Source: Leptospirales bacterium (GTDB taxonomy: Bacteria > Spirochaetota > Leptospiria > Leptospirales > Leptonemataceae). Taken from it: 64,000 nt of DNA. The position numbers were made by a program, and so were the translations under genes. This document shows positions 42,487 to 52,070 of this stretch, piece by piece. Every line of letters starts with the position of its first letter. The stretch's first letter is position 1. The notes under the pieces were generated by a model. The model had not been told where the DNA came from. It did no database searches and was given only the letters and a program-made list of their open reading frames with translations. The stretch covers positions 45,894 to 109,893 of the forward strand of contig JAIBBM010000008.1 of NCBI GenBank assembly GCA_019694685.1, written 5' to 3'.

Positions 42487-42886
42487 CTTTTCCCTGCCCG
42501 CCTTCCTTCTTGTCGGCGCCACGGCTACAAATCTGTTGTTCCCCCGCATCGTCGCGGCAAAGGAAATACGGTTCATTCCACGGATCCAGGACATCCTTTT
42601 CGCTCAGTGGAGTCCAGTTTGGGTGCTCTGAATCCCTCTTTGTCAGCTTGATGAGGGTTTCGCCGTCTTGCATGGATCCGTATTCATCCTGGTATTTGTT
42701 CAATTCAAGGCGAAGAGTGGTGGCCTGCTGGTTTACCTTGAGCTTATTCGCACTGTCCTGAGCGCCTGCTCCGGCCGTTCTTAGACCGTAGGTTACCAGG
42801 CCAATGATGATCCCCAGAACCACAATGACGATAGAAAGTTCGATGAGGGTCATACCCCTGCGTTTTTTCAGACTGTTCAGATTCAT
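42422..42886 (-). CDS. gspG: Type II secretion major pseudopilin GspG
   Basis: 154 residues. MNLNSLKKRRG|MTLIELSIVIVVLGIIIGLVTYGL is a type III prepilin leader with Glu5. The conserved GspG C-terminal region follows: ALNKYQDEYGSMQ-like NKYQDEYGSMQDGE, WTPLSEKDVLDPWNEPYFL, and a Cys pair (LCRD and QICS). The ATG at 42886 has GGAGGAG 5 bases upstream and is preferred over an in-frame start 8 codons earlier. It forms the pseudopilus that pushes substrates through GspD. Confidence 0.94.
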   Translation of the reverse strand: MNLNSLKKRRGMTLIELSIVIVVLGIIIGLVTYGLRTAGAGAQDSANKLKVNQQATTLRLELNKYQDEYGSMQDGETLIKLTKRDSEHPNWTPLSEKDVLDPWNEPYFLCRDDAGEQQICSRGADKKEGGQGKDADFMLTREDSYPQWLSGKKK

Positions 42887-42906
42887 ATCTCCTCCGCACA
42901 TCAGCA

Positions 42907-44133
42907 TCAAACCTGTATCTGTGATGTCAAGTTATACATAGGAAGGAGAATCGCGGACATAATGACGATGATCATCAGGCCCAGAAGAACAATCATCAGT
43001 GGTTCTAGAAGCGAAGACATCTTCTGGATGGCTGCTTCCACGTCGTCCTCTAGAACGTCTGCGATTTTAGATACCATTTCAGGGATTCTGTCAGACGCTT
43101 CGCCTGCAGAAAGCATCCCCAGGATCATCATGGTCATAATCTGAGAATCGCGAAAGGCATCTGTGATTCGCGTACCTTCTTTGATCTTCTCAATGGCTGC
43201 CAGGATTTCCTGTTCGAAGACTGCGTTGTCTACAATCTTACCCACAACGATCAGCGCGTTGAGCAAAGGCACGCGACTCTGGAGCATTACACCCAGGTTG
43301 CGCGAAAATCTAGCAAGCATTACTTTCTGGATCAATGCTCCAAAAACTGGAACACGCAGCAGGAACCTTTCCCAGGTCATGCGACCGGTTACAGTTGATT
43401 TCCATCTGCGAAATAGGATGAAACCAACAATTCCCGAAACAATGGGAATTAAAATCTTAAACGAAGTGAATATATCTGATACACCCAGAACGAACCTGGT
43501 GATGAATGGCAGTTCTGCATTCATCTGAACAAACATTTGCTGGATCTGGGGCATCACAACTGCAAGCAGAAAGATCATGATACCGCCCAGGAAAAACATC
43601 ATGATCACCGGATAAAACAAAGCTGCCGTTACTTTGTTCTTCATGGCCTGATTTGCTTCTTCCAGCTCAGCAAGGCGAAGAAGAGATTGTTCGTACGTTC
43701 CTGTCCTTTCTCCCACGGAAACCAGGTTATGATAGAGCGGCGGAAAAATGGCGGGGTGCTTTGCCATGGACTCGGAAAGTTTTCCGCCTTCGATTACATC
43801 TCCGCGAACCTCGATGAGTGCTTTTTTTAAATACTCATTTTCAGTTTGATCTACAATGTTCGCGAGCGACTTGTCTAGAGGAAGGCCTGCATCGAGCAGC
43901 GTACCTAACTGGCGCGCGAAGAATCCTACGTCTCTCCTGGGAACGCGATATAAAAGCTTTGCCAGGAATGGAAATAGTTCTCTGTCCTTCTTTTCTGTAT
44001 CTTCTGTGAGGGCTTTGACGTAGAGCCCCTTCTGCTTGAGGATACGGCGTGCCTGAGCGTGATTGCCTGCATCGACAATTCCCTTCTCTTCTTTTCCTTT
44101 GCGATTGAATGCAGTGTATTTGTAAATGGGCAT
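42907..44133 (-). CDS. gspF: Type II secretion inner-membrane protein GspF
   Basis: 408 residues, standard length. MPIYKYTAFNRKGKEEKGIVDAGN opens the protein; two repeated T2SSF domains follow (FARQLGTLLDAGLPLDKSLANI and FSRNLGVMLQSRVPLLNALIVV), with three membrane helices near 170, 225 and 380. The C-terminal EPLMIVLLGLMIIVIMSAILLPMYNL is the classical ending. It is the polytopic platform around which the pseudopilus is built. gspG starts 20 bases after its stop. Confidence 0.96.
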   Translation of the reverse strand: MPIYKYTAFNRKGKEEKGIVDAGNHAQARRILKQKGLYVKALTEDTEKKDRELFPFLAKLLYRVPRRDVGFFARQLGTLLDAGLPLDKSLANIVDQTENEYLKKALIEVRGDVIEGGKLSESMAKHPAIFPPLYHNLVSVGERTGTYEQSLLRLAELEEANQAMKNKVTAALFYPVIMMFFLGGIMIFLLAVVMPQIQQMFVQMNAELPFITRFVLGVSDIFTSFKILIPIVSGIVGFILFRRWKSTVTGRMTWERFLLRVPVFGALIQKVMLARFSRNLGVMLQSRVPLLNALIVVGKIVDNAVFEQEILAAIEKIKEGTRITDAFRDSQIMTMMILGMLSAGEASDRIPEMVSKIADVLEDDVEAAIQKMSSLLEPLMIVLLGLMIIVIMSAILLPMYNLTSQIQV

Positions 44134-44135
44134 GA

Positions 44136-45803
44136 TCAGGTCACGCGGAGAACTTCCTCGATGGTTGTGACTCCATCGAGTACCTTATTCTTGCCGTAAG
44201 TCTGGAGTGTTTGCATGCCCTTCTCGAGCGCAACCTTTTTCACTGCTTCTGAATCTCCGCCGCGAATTACAATTCTCTGCACGTCTTCGTCCATCAGCAT
44301 CAATTCGTAAAGACCGGTTCTTCCGCGGTATCCTGTGCCCACGCAATTCTCGCAGCCCACATGTTTGTAGATTTTTCCTGCCTCCGCACCAGAAAGACCC
44401 AGGCTTGCCAGATCCCGTGCCGATGCGCGAAACGGTTCCTTGCAAGAAGGACAGAGCACGCGAGACAGTCTCTGTGCGAGCACTGCGCGAACGGTGGACG
44501 TGATGAGATACGGTTCGATTCCCATATCTACAAGACGAGTGACTGCGGAGGGAGCATCGTTTGTGTGAAGAGTGGACAATACAAGGTGACCTGTGAGCGC
44601 TGCCTGAATGGCGATCCGCGCTGTTTCCTGGTCGCGAATCTCACCCACCATGATGACGTCTGGATCCTGACGAAGCATGGCGCGAAGAGCTGTTGCGAAT
44701 GTCAGGCCAATTTTCTCCTGCATTTGCATCTGCGAAATGCCTTCGATTTCGTATTCTACCGGGTCTTCCGCAGTCAGGATATTTCTCGATTCCTGATTCA
44801 TTTCTTGAAGAAAGGCGTATAACGTTGTAGATTTACCGGAACCCGTGGGACCCGTCACCAGCACAATTCCGTTCGGTTCCTTCAGCAATCTCTGAGTGGT
44901 CTCGAGCATTGGTTTGGGAAGTCCCATGTTATCAAGAGTGAAACGTACGTCGCTCTTGTTGAGAAGACGCATCACCACTCTCTCTCCATGACGGGTCGGA
45001 ATGGTAGAAACACGAATGTCCACGTCTTTGCCGGAGAGCTTGATTTTAATACGACCATCTTGCGGAAGACGATTTTCAGCAATGTTCAAATTTGCCATGA
45101 TCTTGATACGAGACACGATTCCCGCATGAATCACTTTGGGCGGAGAGAGACGTTTGTGCAAAATCCCATCCACGCGGTAGCGCACTTCCACACTCTTTTC
45201 AAATGGCTCGATGTGAATGTCTGAAGCTCTCTCAGTCACGCCCTGAGTCAAAATCGCATTGACCATCCGAATGATCGGAGCTTCGTTTGCCAGGTCCAGG
45301 GTATCATCGCCCAGAGCGTCCATGTCCTGGAATTCATCTTCTGAGATTCCTTCCATGACTTCTTTAGCAGCGTTGGCCGCCTGATCGAACTGACCATGAA
45401 TGATCTTCAGTACTTCTGCTTCGGGTGCCAGGACAAAAGACACTCGGAAGTCAGCCAGGATGTTTCTTAGATCGTCTGCAGGATGTAGATCGGCTGGATC
45501 ACTCAGTGCAACTTTGATGCTCTTTCCTGTGCGAGAAACAGGAACCATTTTCGCTTTTTGAAGCAGGTTTACGGGTATCTTCTTGAATGCGTCGTCGAAT
45601 TTGAACGTCAGGCGCGATTCATACTCGTAGCCAAATTGATTGGCCAGAGTTTTCAGGATTTGATCTTCATCCGCCAATCCCTTTTTCTGCAAGATCTGGC
45701 CAAGTTTCAGGGGAGATTTCTTCTGGATCTTCAGTACTTCCTGGAGGTCTTCTTTTGTGATGACCCCTTCCTGAAGCAGGATTTCTCCCAGCTGCTTTTT
45801 CAT
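44136..45803 (-). CDS. gspE: Type II secretion ATPase GspE
   Basis: 555 residues. N-terminal GspE/PilB domain ([20 protein letters not shown]), then the motor: [16 protein letters not shown] (Walker A), Asp box [33 protein letters not shown] (Walker B), [16 protein letters not shown] (His box) and a zinc tetracysteine, CPSCKE with CENC, in the C-terminal part. It powers pseudopilus assembly at the cytoplasmic face. Starts with an ATGA overlap on gspD and ends 2 bases before gspF. Confidence 0.97.
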   Translation of the reverse strand: MKKQLGEILLQEGVITKEDLQEVLKIQKKSPLKLGQILQKKGLADEDQILKTLANQFGYEYESRLTFKFDDAFKKIPVNLLQKAKMVPVSRTGKSIKVALSDPADLHPADDLRNILADFRVSFVLAPEAEVLKIIHGQFDQAANAAKEVMEGISEDEFQDMDALGDDTLDLANEAPIIRMVNAILTQGVTERASDIHIEPFEKSVEVRYRVDGILHKRLSPPKVIHAGIVSRIKIMANLNIAENRLPQDGRIKIKLSGKDVDIRVSTIPTRHGERVVMRLLNKSDVRFTLDNMGLPKPMLETTQRLLKEPNGIVLVTGPTGSGKSTTLYAFLQEMNQESRNILTAEDPVEYEIEGISQMQMQEKIGLTFATALRAMLRQDPDVIMVGEIRDQETARIAIQAALTGHLVLSTLHTNDAPSAVTRLVDMGIEPYLITSTVRAVLAQRLSRVLCPSCKEPFRASARDLASLGLSGAEAGKIYKHVGCENCVGTGYRGRTGLYELMLMDEDVQRIVIRGGDSEAVKKVALEKGMQTLQTYGKNKVLDGVTTIEEVLRVT

Positions 45804-47623
45804 TCAGCCTCTATCTTGTCCAGGTCATCGTCTCGACCCAGAGGAACTTCCTTTTGAGGCCACAGGCGGATGTTGTTGTGGCGCTGGCGGTATGCGCGTG
45901 ATTGCTCTTCGCGTTTGAAATCTGTCAATCGATCAGCTTCTGCTTTTTCAGCAAGAATGTGAGGAGTAATGAAGACCATCAGGTTGGTGCGTTTGTCTGA
46001 AATGGTGGTGCGGCGAAACAAAAATCCAAGTACAGGAATGTCTCCAAGAAGTGGAACCTTGGAAACTGCTTCTTGTTTTTCTGATCCTACGAGACCGCCG
46101 ATTACGATCGTTTGCTTGTTTCCGACTGTGATGTATGTTTTCACATTACGCTTGTTAAACGTTGGATTGCCTGCAGATCTGCTTGCGCCTTCAATGTTGG
46201 TCACTTCGCTGAACAAATCAATCGAGATCATTCCTTCTGCATTCACATGGGGAGTGAACTTCAACTTGATCCCGGACGGTCTGTATTCGAATGAATTCAC
46301 GGTTGCTTCTGAGCTGCCGCCGCCAGATGTTCTTTCCTGTGTGCGAACCGGGACGTCCTGGCCCACGTTGATTTCCGCTTCCTGGTTATCGAGAGTGAGA
46401 ACCTGTGGAGCGGATAGAACGTTGAAGTTCTGGTTGTTCATATTTGCGTTGAATATGCCAAGGAGTTCTCCGCCTTTCTTCAAGAATCCAAGGCTAAATC
46501 CGGATAGAGTGTTGTTTCCTGTGATCTTTCCGGTGTCTGGATCCACCAGCTTTCCTTCCGCAGCCAGACCAGTGTTGAACTGGGAGTGACCGGAATTCGT
46601 GCCCTGGTATCTCCAATCGATTCCAAAGTCGTTTAGATCTGTAGAGCTTACCTCTGCGATGAGAACTTCTAGAAGAATTTGCTGACGGAACATGTCGAGC
46701 TGGCGAATGATCTGTTCAATCTCTCTCCACTCCGCGTCAGATGCAGTGACAATGATCGAATTCGATTCTTTGTGAGACACTGCGCGAATCTTCCCGGCAG
46801 GTTTGCCCGGAGTTTCAGGAACGGAAACGGGCACCGGAACTGGAACAGGAGGCTGTCCTGGTTGCGCTGGATTGGCTGGCTGAGCCGGTGTGGCAGCAGC
46901 CTGAGGATTGTCGAGCCTGGTGAGAGTCTGTGCGAGACTTTCTGCAGGCATATTCTTTACGCGATAGATGTGAACGGTATCTGTTTCTACGTTTGTTCCA
47001 CCTGGAACGTCCAGTCGTGGAATCAGTTCGTTGGCCAGGGACAGGACACGTCTAACGTTAGGCGCGTAGCCTGTGATGATGATCGTGTTTGCTGCCTTGT
47101 AGGGAGCTACAACCGTATTTTTCCCGGCGAGGCTCTTCAGTACGTTTGCCAGATCGTTTATGTTCACAGAAGAAGGTACGCGAAGGATCTGCGAAGTCAG
47201 AGTGGTGTCTTGATCCGTGGGCCGGTTTGGATCCGGAATGGACGCAGAACTTGCCACATCCATGGGAACCACTTTTACGAGGTTTGGTTCTTCAAGGACA
47301 GTCAACCCGCGCAATTCCAGAACCTGCTTCATGAAGTCCAGCGCGCGATTCACCGGAATCGGGCTGTGCGAAAGGATCGTAATCTTGCCCTTGATGGTTT
47401 CGTCTACCAGTACGTTCTTTTTGGCGATCTGTGCCATGAGCTTTAAGAAGTCCGCGATTTCGATATCGCGATAGCTCACGCAGAAAGTATTCTTAGTAGG
47501 AGTGCAGGAATCTCGCGTAGATGTGGGAGGCGGAGTCTGGGGCGCAAGCGCGTGCGAAACCGCAAAAAGGGCTGCGAGACCCAGTATGCGTGCAATGGTG
47601 CGGCTCTTACATCCCTGTTTCAT
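45800..47623 (-). CDS. gspD: Type II secretion outer-membrane secretin GspD
   Basis: 607 residues with signal peptide (1-27, [14 protein letters not shown]). Periplasmic N0-N3 domains follow: [28 protein letters not shown] (N0), [22 protein letters not shown] (N1), [20 protein letters not shown] (N2) with a Pro/Gln-rich insert, and [20 protein letters not shown] (N3). The secretin beta-barrel spans about 325-560, ending [18 protein letters not shown]. The multimer forms the outer-membrane gate. Shorter than many secretins because the S domain is missing, so a pilotin may not be used. Confidence 0.96.
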   Translation of the reverse strand: MKQGCKSRTIARILGLAALFAVSHALAPQTPPPTSTRDSCTPTKNTFCVSYRDIEIADFLKLMAQIAKKNVLVDETIKGKITILSHSPIPVNRALDFMKQVLELRGLTVLEEPNLVKVVPMDVASSASIPDPNRPTDQDTTLTSQILRVPSSVNINDLANVLKSLAGKNTVVAPYKAANTIIITGYAPNVRRVLSLANELIPRLDVPGGTNVETDTVHIYRVKNMPAESLAQTLTRLDNPQAAATPAQPANPAQPGQPPVPVPVPVSVPETPGKPAGKIRAVSHKESNSIIVTASDAEWREIEQIIRQLDMFRQQILLEVLIAEVSSTDLNDFGIDWRYQGTNSGHSQFNTGLAAEGKLVDPDTGKITGNNTLSGFSLGFLKKGGELLGIFNANMNNQNFNVLSAPQVLTLDNQEAEINVGQDVPVRTQERTSGGGSSEATVNSFEYRPSGIKLKFTPHVNAEGMISIDLFSEVTNIEGASRSAGNPTFNKRNVKTYITVGNKQTIVIGGLVGSEKQEAVSKVPLLGDIPVLGFLFRRTTISDKRTNLMVFITPHILAEKAEADRLTDFKREEQSRAYRQRHNNIRLWPQKEVPLGRDDDLDKIEAE

Positions 47624-47636
47624 TGTAACTTCCGTG

Positions 47637-48485
47637 TCACTGGATCAGGATTTCGAAGGGAATCACTTTCCCTCCCCGCTCAACCTCGATTGTGATCCTG
47701 TTTGCACTCTGCAAACTCTGCCACATCTGAATCATGCGGTCCTGGTTCTCCAGGGGCTCTCCATTGAATCTTCGGATAATGTCACCGCTGCGTGCACCGA
47801 GTTCGTAAAGAAAGTTGCCCTGCGGGACAAAAAGTAACTTGAGCCCGAGCACCTTTCCGTCCCGGGTCACCGGCGCGAATTTATTCTGATAGATCATTTC
47901 CGGGTTCTTGGTGGATGCAAGAAGACGATCTCGCGTGATGTTGATCTTTGTGGCCCCCTGCGCGCTCGGTGCATTTCCAGCTTGAGGGGCCGCTGCTGCT
48001 TCTCCCGACTTTTCGCCTACGTAAATCCGCAGGTTGTTGCTTCCGCGCTCTACGACCACTGAATTGCCAAGGATTTGAATGATTTTGAATCCAGCCACTG
48101 CCTCACCCAGGCGATACGTTTCGATTTCTGGCTTTCCCACAATCTGAACCATCGCGCGCGCGAATTGAGGTGGACCGGAAAGAACACCCAGTAGAGTGAT
48201 TTCGCCTTCGCCTGTTTCTGTCCCGGGACCTTTGGTGCCAGCATCGCCCGAATCTCGAATGAAGTTTCCAGTGATGACACCTTCGAAATCTTGCAAAGGC
48301 CGAACGACGTCTACTTCCACGGGACGCCTGTCAGATGAACTGGCGATTTGAACGGAGCCGCTGTCTGAAATGAAAAACGGAATGATGTTGGTCAGCAGGT
48401 ATGCCAGTGAGAATCCGAGGAAAACGGCGGCTCCCAGTGTAACTAGAAATACGTTCTTCTGTAAGCGATGTACGATCTCCAGCAT
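47637..48485 (-). CDS. gspC: Type II secretion protein GspC
   Basis: 282 residues: one membrane helix (about 12-36, FLVTLGAAVFLGFSLAYLL), an HR domain (ITLLGVLSGPPQFARAMVQIVGKPEIETYRLGEAVAGFKIIQI), a linker, and a PDZ domain at the C-terminus (FLYELGARSGDIIRRFNGEPLENQDRMIQMWQSL). It connects the inner-membrane platform to GspD. First of the gsp genes; a LysM/M23 gene ends 12 bases upstream. Confidence 0.93.
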   Translation of the reverse strand: MLEIVHRLQKNVFLVTLGAAVFLGFSLAYLLTNIIPFFISDSGSVQIASSSDRRPVEVDVVRPLQDFEGVITGNFIRDSGDAGTKGPGTETGEGEITLLGVLSGPPQFARAMVQIVGKPEIETYRLGEAVAGFKIIQILGNSVVVERGSNNLRIYVGEKSGEAAAAPQAGNAPSAQGATKINITRDRLLASTKNPEMIYQNKFAPVTRDGKVLGLKLLFVPQGNFLYELGARSGDIIRRFNGEPLENQDRMIQMWQSLQSANRITIEVERGGKVIPFEILIQ

Positions 48486-48497
48486 GCCTCTTTCATG

Positions 48498-49589
48498 TTA
48501 CCGTGCCTCTGCAACCTGACCCGGTGGAACGACCTCCTTCCAGCCAAGTGCGACTAGAGGATTCAGCGCCAGCTCCTGCTTGCGAACTTCAAAATGTAAA
48601 TGCGGTCCGGTTGCAGATCCGGTGCGCCCTACTTGCCCGATCACCTGACCCTGGCGCACAATGTCTCCTTGTTTGACCAGGTTCAGCTTGTTGTGACCAT
48701 AGACGGTTACAAGTCCACCCACGTGGCGAACGAAGATAACGTTTCCGTACCCTTCCATTCTACCTGAGTAAATGACGATTCCGTCGCGCGCTGCGTGGAA
48801 CTGCGTGCCCAGTTGCGCACCCAGATCGAGTCCTTTATGAAATTGAGGAAACCCGCCAAGAAAAGGATTGTAACGTCTTCCAAAATAGGAAGTGATCGGA
48901 GCCTGCACAGGCCAGGCGAACATCGAGCGGTAAAGTAGAGGAGGACCAGGAAGTCTCAAACTCATTCCAGTCTTAAGAGCACTCGCAGGTCCCAGTCCAT
49001 TTATTTTCATGAGAACTGCGGGAGTGGTTCTGTACTTGCGTGCAATGAGGGAGAGATTGTCCCCTTTCTGAACGAGGTAGGTTGGCTGCACGGATGTTCC
49101 GGGCACTGGACCTGGCTTTTTCGCAGATCGGATCACGATTTCTTCGTCAATGTAAAGTGCACGCGTTTCTAGATCTGGATTCTGCTTGATGATGTCCTGT
49201 GGTTTGACGCCGAACTTCTTCGAAATGCTATAGATAGTATCTTTCGCTTTGACGCGATAGGTTTCGTCTTTATTGCCCAATTCGTGAAATGTAAATGAGC
49301 CTTCGTCTTCGCCTGGTCTTGTTTGAGCTTCATTGTTCATGAAGATTCGGTCCAGGCGCTTCTGGTCTGTGTCCATCCCGGAAGTTGCGTGTTCAAAGTA
49401 GCGTTTGATTTCTTGATCAATTTCGTCGGATTCCGCATGTTGCGGCACGAGAGCCGGCATAGGACGGGCTTCCTGACTGAAATCGGTTTCAGTTTCGGCA
49501 TAGAGCGCTGTGGAGAGCACAAGCAGAAACACAGCCAGACGCATGATTGGATTATCGAGCCGGTATTGTCTGATCTTCACATGTTTCAT
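48498..49589 (-). CDS. LysM-M23 family peptidoglycan endopeptidase
   Basis: 363 residues: signal sequence (about 15-31), a helical region, two LysM repeats (ETYRVKAKDTIYSISKKFG and PTYLVQKGDNLSLIARKYR), then a complete M23 domain at the C-terminus. The zinc ligands are all present: FHKGLDLGA (His and Asp), VYGHNKL and GPHLHFEV (HxH). Unlike the protein at 3.6-4.7 kb this one should cleave cross-links. It precedes gspC by 12 bases and may open the wall for the secretion apparatus, though cell-division roles are equally possible. ATGA overlap with the upstream lipoprotein gene. Confidence 0.94.
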   Translation of the reverse strand: MKHVKIRQYRLDNPIMRLAVFLLVLSTALYAETETDFSQEARPMPALVPQHAESDEIDQEIKRYFEHATSGMDTDQKRLDRIFMNNEAQTRPGEDEGSFTFHELGNKDETYRVKAKDTIYSISKKFGVKPQDIIKQNPDLETRALYIDEEIVIRSAKKPGPVPGTSVQPTYLVQKGDNLSLIARKYRTTPAVLMKINGLGPASALKTGMSLRLPGPPLLYRSMFAWPVQAPITSYFGRRYNPFLGGFPQFHKGLDLGAQLGTQFHAARDGIVIYSGRMEGYGNVIFVRHVGGLVTVYGHNKLNLVKQGDIVRQGQVIGQVGRTGSATGPHLHFEVRKQELALNPLVALGWKEVVPPGQVAEAR

Positions 49590-49963
49590 CGTTTTACGCT
49601 CACCAGTTTATCGAGTCGGGCCCGCACCTCGGAGAGAGGATCGGCGTCCTTTTTCAAATCATCCCGCAAAATGAATACAATGGCGCGGCCAATGGCCTGC
49701 TCTGGCCGGTCAGAAACGATGTGTGCCTTGACCCGGATCCACTCTTCGCCGTTTTCTGCGACCAGGCGCAGGCGATCGTTCTTATGGAAAATGATCTCAG
49801 TCTTCGCATCAGAACTGTCCGAAAACTCAGGCTTTATGTCTACTATCGCAATGTAGGTGCGACCCTCGAATTCTCTGTTGAGCTGCCGGACTTTTTCCTT
49901 TGGAATCACAGCAGAGGTGCAAGCACTGATAAGGAGTAGAACAATCAGGACGGAACGATGCAT
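49586..49963 (-). CDS. Small lipoprotein, function unknown
   Basis: About 125 residues. MHRSVLIVLLLISAC is a lipoprotein signal with Cys15 as acceptor. The mature part is a small beta-rich domain (GRTYIAIVDIKPEF, TEIIFHKNDRLRLVAENGEEWIRVKAHIV) ending in a helix. ATG at 49963 is chosen; another at 49972 is possible. It is coupled by ATGA to the LysM-M23 gene and is divergent from comM with only about 14-23 bases between starts. Family not recognised. Confidence 0.8.
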   Translation of the reverse strand: MHRSVLIVLLLISACTSAVIPKEKVRQLNREFEGRTYIAIVDIKPEFSDSSDAKTEIIFHKNDRLRLVAENGEEWIRVKAHIVSDRPEQAIGRAIVFILRDDLKKDADPLSEVRARLDKLVSVKR

Positions 49964-49986
49964 AGTTGCCATACCATCGAAAGGTG

Positions 49987-51447
49987 ATGAAATATGCAAG
50001 CACCCTTACCCTGACATCCGGGCCGGCCTCCGCTGTCGCTTCCGTGGAAGCTTCTGCACGTCGCGGAATTCCGCACTGGTCTATGGCTGGATTGACCGGA
50101 ACTCTAGAAAGGATTCGGGCCTGCCTGGTTCAATCTGGCTTCTCCATACCATTCGCTACAGTTCTAGCACATGTGACTCCCGCGGGCAAAAAGGCAGAGC
50201 CTCAAATGGATCTGGCGATCGCAGCAAGCCTGCTCTCTGCCCTCGAATTGCTTCCACAAAATAGCATCCTTCTCGCTCACTCTCCCGCAGTGATCGGCTG
50301 CCTGAGTCTATCCGGGAACATCCTGCCCGCAGGAGACCTCGCACCCATGCTTCTGTCCGCGGCCCGCGCAGGAGTTCGCACTGTGGTCGTGCCTGAGTCG
50401 CAAAAGAACCAGGCCGTCATTCCAGATTTAAAATACGCCTTCGCGCGTAGCATTCAGGATCTCATGAAGCCTCTCGTCGAACTGGAGGGCCGGGCCGCTC
50501 GATTCGAAATCAAAACGCAAGATTCTGAAATGGACTACCTTCGCCTTCCAGAATCAGTAGAGCGAGCCGTGGCGATCGCCTCTGCAGGCTGGCATTCGAT
50601 TCTGTTGATGGGACCTCCCGGCACTGGAAAGAGTTCTTGTGCGCGTGCCATTGCAGGGCTATTGCCTCCTCCGGATGAGACGGAGGCAATCGAAATTAGA
50701 TCCATTCACCCTGAAATGGGAAACACAATTTCAAGACCGGTGCGAATCCCACATCACTCAAGCACGTTAACCGCTCTTCTGGGCGGCGGCAACCCCGTGC
50801 GCGCCGGGGAGGTCACAAGGGCGCATAACGGTCTTCTGATCCTGGATGAGCTGGCTGAATTTTCAAGACCAGTTCTGCAAAGTCTAAGAGAACCGGTCCA
50901 GGAACAGATCGTGCGAATTTCCAGAGGAAATGACAGCGCCATTCTTCCAGCGCGTTTCTTACTCGCAGCCACCAGCAACCCATGTCCCTGCGGGCACAGG
51001 GATGATCCTCGCACCCGGTGCACATGCGGGGATCATCAGATTCGCAGCTATATTCAGAAGATCACAGGGCCTTTGCTTGACAGGCTGGATCTGCAAGTTG
51101 ACGTTCCTGCGGCAGGTGGCGCCGAAATTTCGTCGCACGTTACGAAGATCAGAGTAGCCCGGGCGATTTCGCGTCAAAAGCATCGATTCGGAAAAGGAAG
51201 TTTGAGATTCAACGGCCTGCTTCCGCCGGATCGCTTGAAGGATATGATTTCTCTTTCTCAGTCAGGCAGGAAATATCTGGAAGGGGTGTGCGCCCCCAGC
51301 TTCAGAAGGTTGCACTCACTCCTCAGAGTCTCCAGAACCATTGCGGATCTAGATGACTGCGAGGAAGTGCACGACTCTCATTTGCTGGAGGCGTTTCACT
51401 ATTCGTGTTCAGATTATTTTAGAATCAACGGACCAGGAAATGCATGA
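49987..51447 (+). CDS. comM: YifB/ComM family AAA ATPase (Mg chelatase-like)
   Basis: About 486 residues, hexameric helicase that aids branch migration in natural transformation. The N-terminal Lon-protease-like domain (SMAGLTGTLERIRACLVQSGF, VTPAGKKAEPQMDLAIAASLL), Walker A GPPGTGKSSCARAI (about 208), HHSSTLTALLGGGNPVRAGEVTRAHNG, LLILDELAEF (Walker B), SNPCPCGHRDD...CTC with zinc-type Cys, and SGPLLDRLDLQVDVP-like ITGPLLDRLDLQVDVP support it. Its 3' end overlaps the convergent small gene by 23 bases. ATG at 49987 is used, with AAGG immediately upstream. Confidence 0.93.
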   Translation: MKYASTLTLTSGPASAVASVEASARRGIPHWSMAGLTGTLERIRACLVQSGFSIPFATVLAHVTPAGKKAEPQMDLAIAASLLSALELLPQNSILLAHSPAVIGCLSLSGNILPAGDLAPMLLSAARAGVRTVVVPESQKNQAVIPDLKYAFARSIQDLMKPLVELEGRAARFEIKTQDSEMDYLRLPESVERAVAIASAGWHSILLMGPPGTGKSSCARAIAGLLPPPDETEAIEIRSIHPEMGNTISRPVRIPHHSSTLTALLGGGNPVRAGEVTRAHNGLLILDELAEFSRPVLQSLREPVQEQIVRISRGNDSAILPARFLLAATSNPCPCGHRDDPRTRCTCGDHQIRSYIQKITGPLLDRLDLQVDVPAAGGAEISSHVTKIRVARAISRQKHRFGKGSLRFNGLLPPDRLKDMISLSQSGRKYLEGVCAPSFRRLHSLLRVSRTIADLDDCEEVHDSHLLEAFHYSCSDYFRINGPGNA

Positions 51448-51625
51448 GCTCCATTGCGATCCGGTTGATCGCATGATCCATGTACATTTCGTCCTTGATC
51501 TTTTTTTTGTAGGCTTTTATGTTCCGAGGCCCCTGGATAGGAAGCCCTCTCTTTTTCATCAAGAGAGGATCCGGACCAATGTAATCCTCGAGCAGAGGCT
51601 CTTCTGCCTCGATGAGTGTTTTCAT
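51425..51625 (-). CDS. Small protein of 66 residues, function unknown
   Basis: KTLIEAEEPLLEDYIGPDPL begins the protein; the rest is a Lys-rich middle and a helical C-terminus (MDHAINRIAMELMHFL). No signal or membrane helix. ATG at 51625 has AGGGA 9 bases upstream, placed in the loop of the inverted repeat GTTAC-N6-GTAAC (51627-51642). Codon use is like its neighbours and the product looks folded, which favours it over overlapping frames. Lies 112 bases after yraN. Confidence 0.62.
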   Translation of the reverse strand: MKTLIEAEEPLLEDYIGPDPLLMKKRGLPIQGPRNIKAYKKKIKDEMYMDHAINRIAMELMHFLVR

Positions 51626-51737
51626 AGTTACGTCCCTGTAACAAGTTATCCATCCGTGCGAACCCGTGCAGCTCCGCCGCACATACCCTCTGTCGACGGT
51701 CCCGACCGAAGCATGAACATTTTTCAATCCGGATGGA

Positions 51738-52070
51738 TCAAAAAAGGTTCTGAAATGTTTCGATTCCCTCTTCTTTCACCCAGAGCAGATCGAATGTGAC
51801 AGAAGATATCCCTTCGCGTTCCCCGACAGTCGCCATCCACACCCCGGCAGCCTTTTTCATGAGGTTTTCGCGCTCCCTGGTTATCGCAGTGAGTGGATGA
51901 GTCTCCCCTCTGTACGCCTTGACTTCAACTATATGAATGATTCCTTGCCGGTCACGGGTGATCAGGTCAATCTCCGCAAATTTTGCGTGAAAATTGTGAG
52001 CAAGAAGCTCATGTCCGTTTGCCCGGAGAAATTCCCAGGCCAATTCTTCTGCTGGATGTCTGAATTTCAG
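51738..52070 (-). CDS. yraN: YraN family (UPF0102) endonuclease-like protein
   Basis: About 110 residues of the RecB-like nuclease fold: ELAWEFLRANGHELLAHNFHA, then EIDLITRD and IVEVKAYRG supply the (E)..D..E.K core. Length matches the family only if translation starts upstream of the first TTG (52043): the conserved AEELAWEFL stretch needs eight more residues, and the frame runs back without stop to CTG at 52070, which overlaps the previous stop as CTGA in the same way as the ATGA and TTGA joints elsewhere. A CTG start is therefore likely. yraN often neighbours comM, as here. Confidence 0.85.
   Translation of the reverse strand: MKFRHPAEELAWEFLRANGHELLAHNFHAKFAEIDLITRDRQGIIHIVEVKAYRGETHPLTAITRERENLMKKAAGVWMATVGEREGISSVTFDLLWVKEEGIETFQNLF

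Noticed and set aside
46679..47446. 255-codon plus-strand open frame opposite gspD
   Set aside because: Shadow of the secretin gene; no conserved motif.
51414..51653. 79-codon alternative frame overlapping the small gene after yraN
   Set aside because: No ribosome site and a low-complexity product; the 66-residue frame has AGGGA and a sensible amino-acid pattern.
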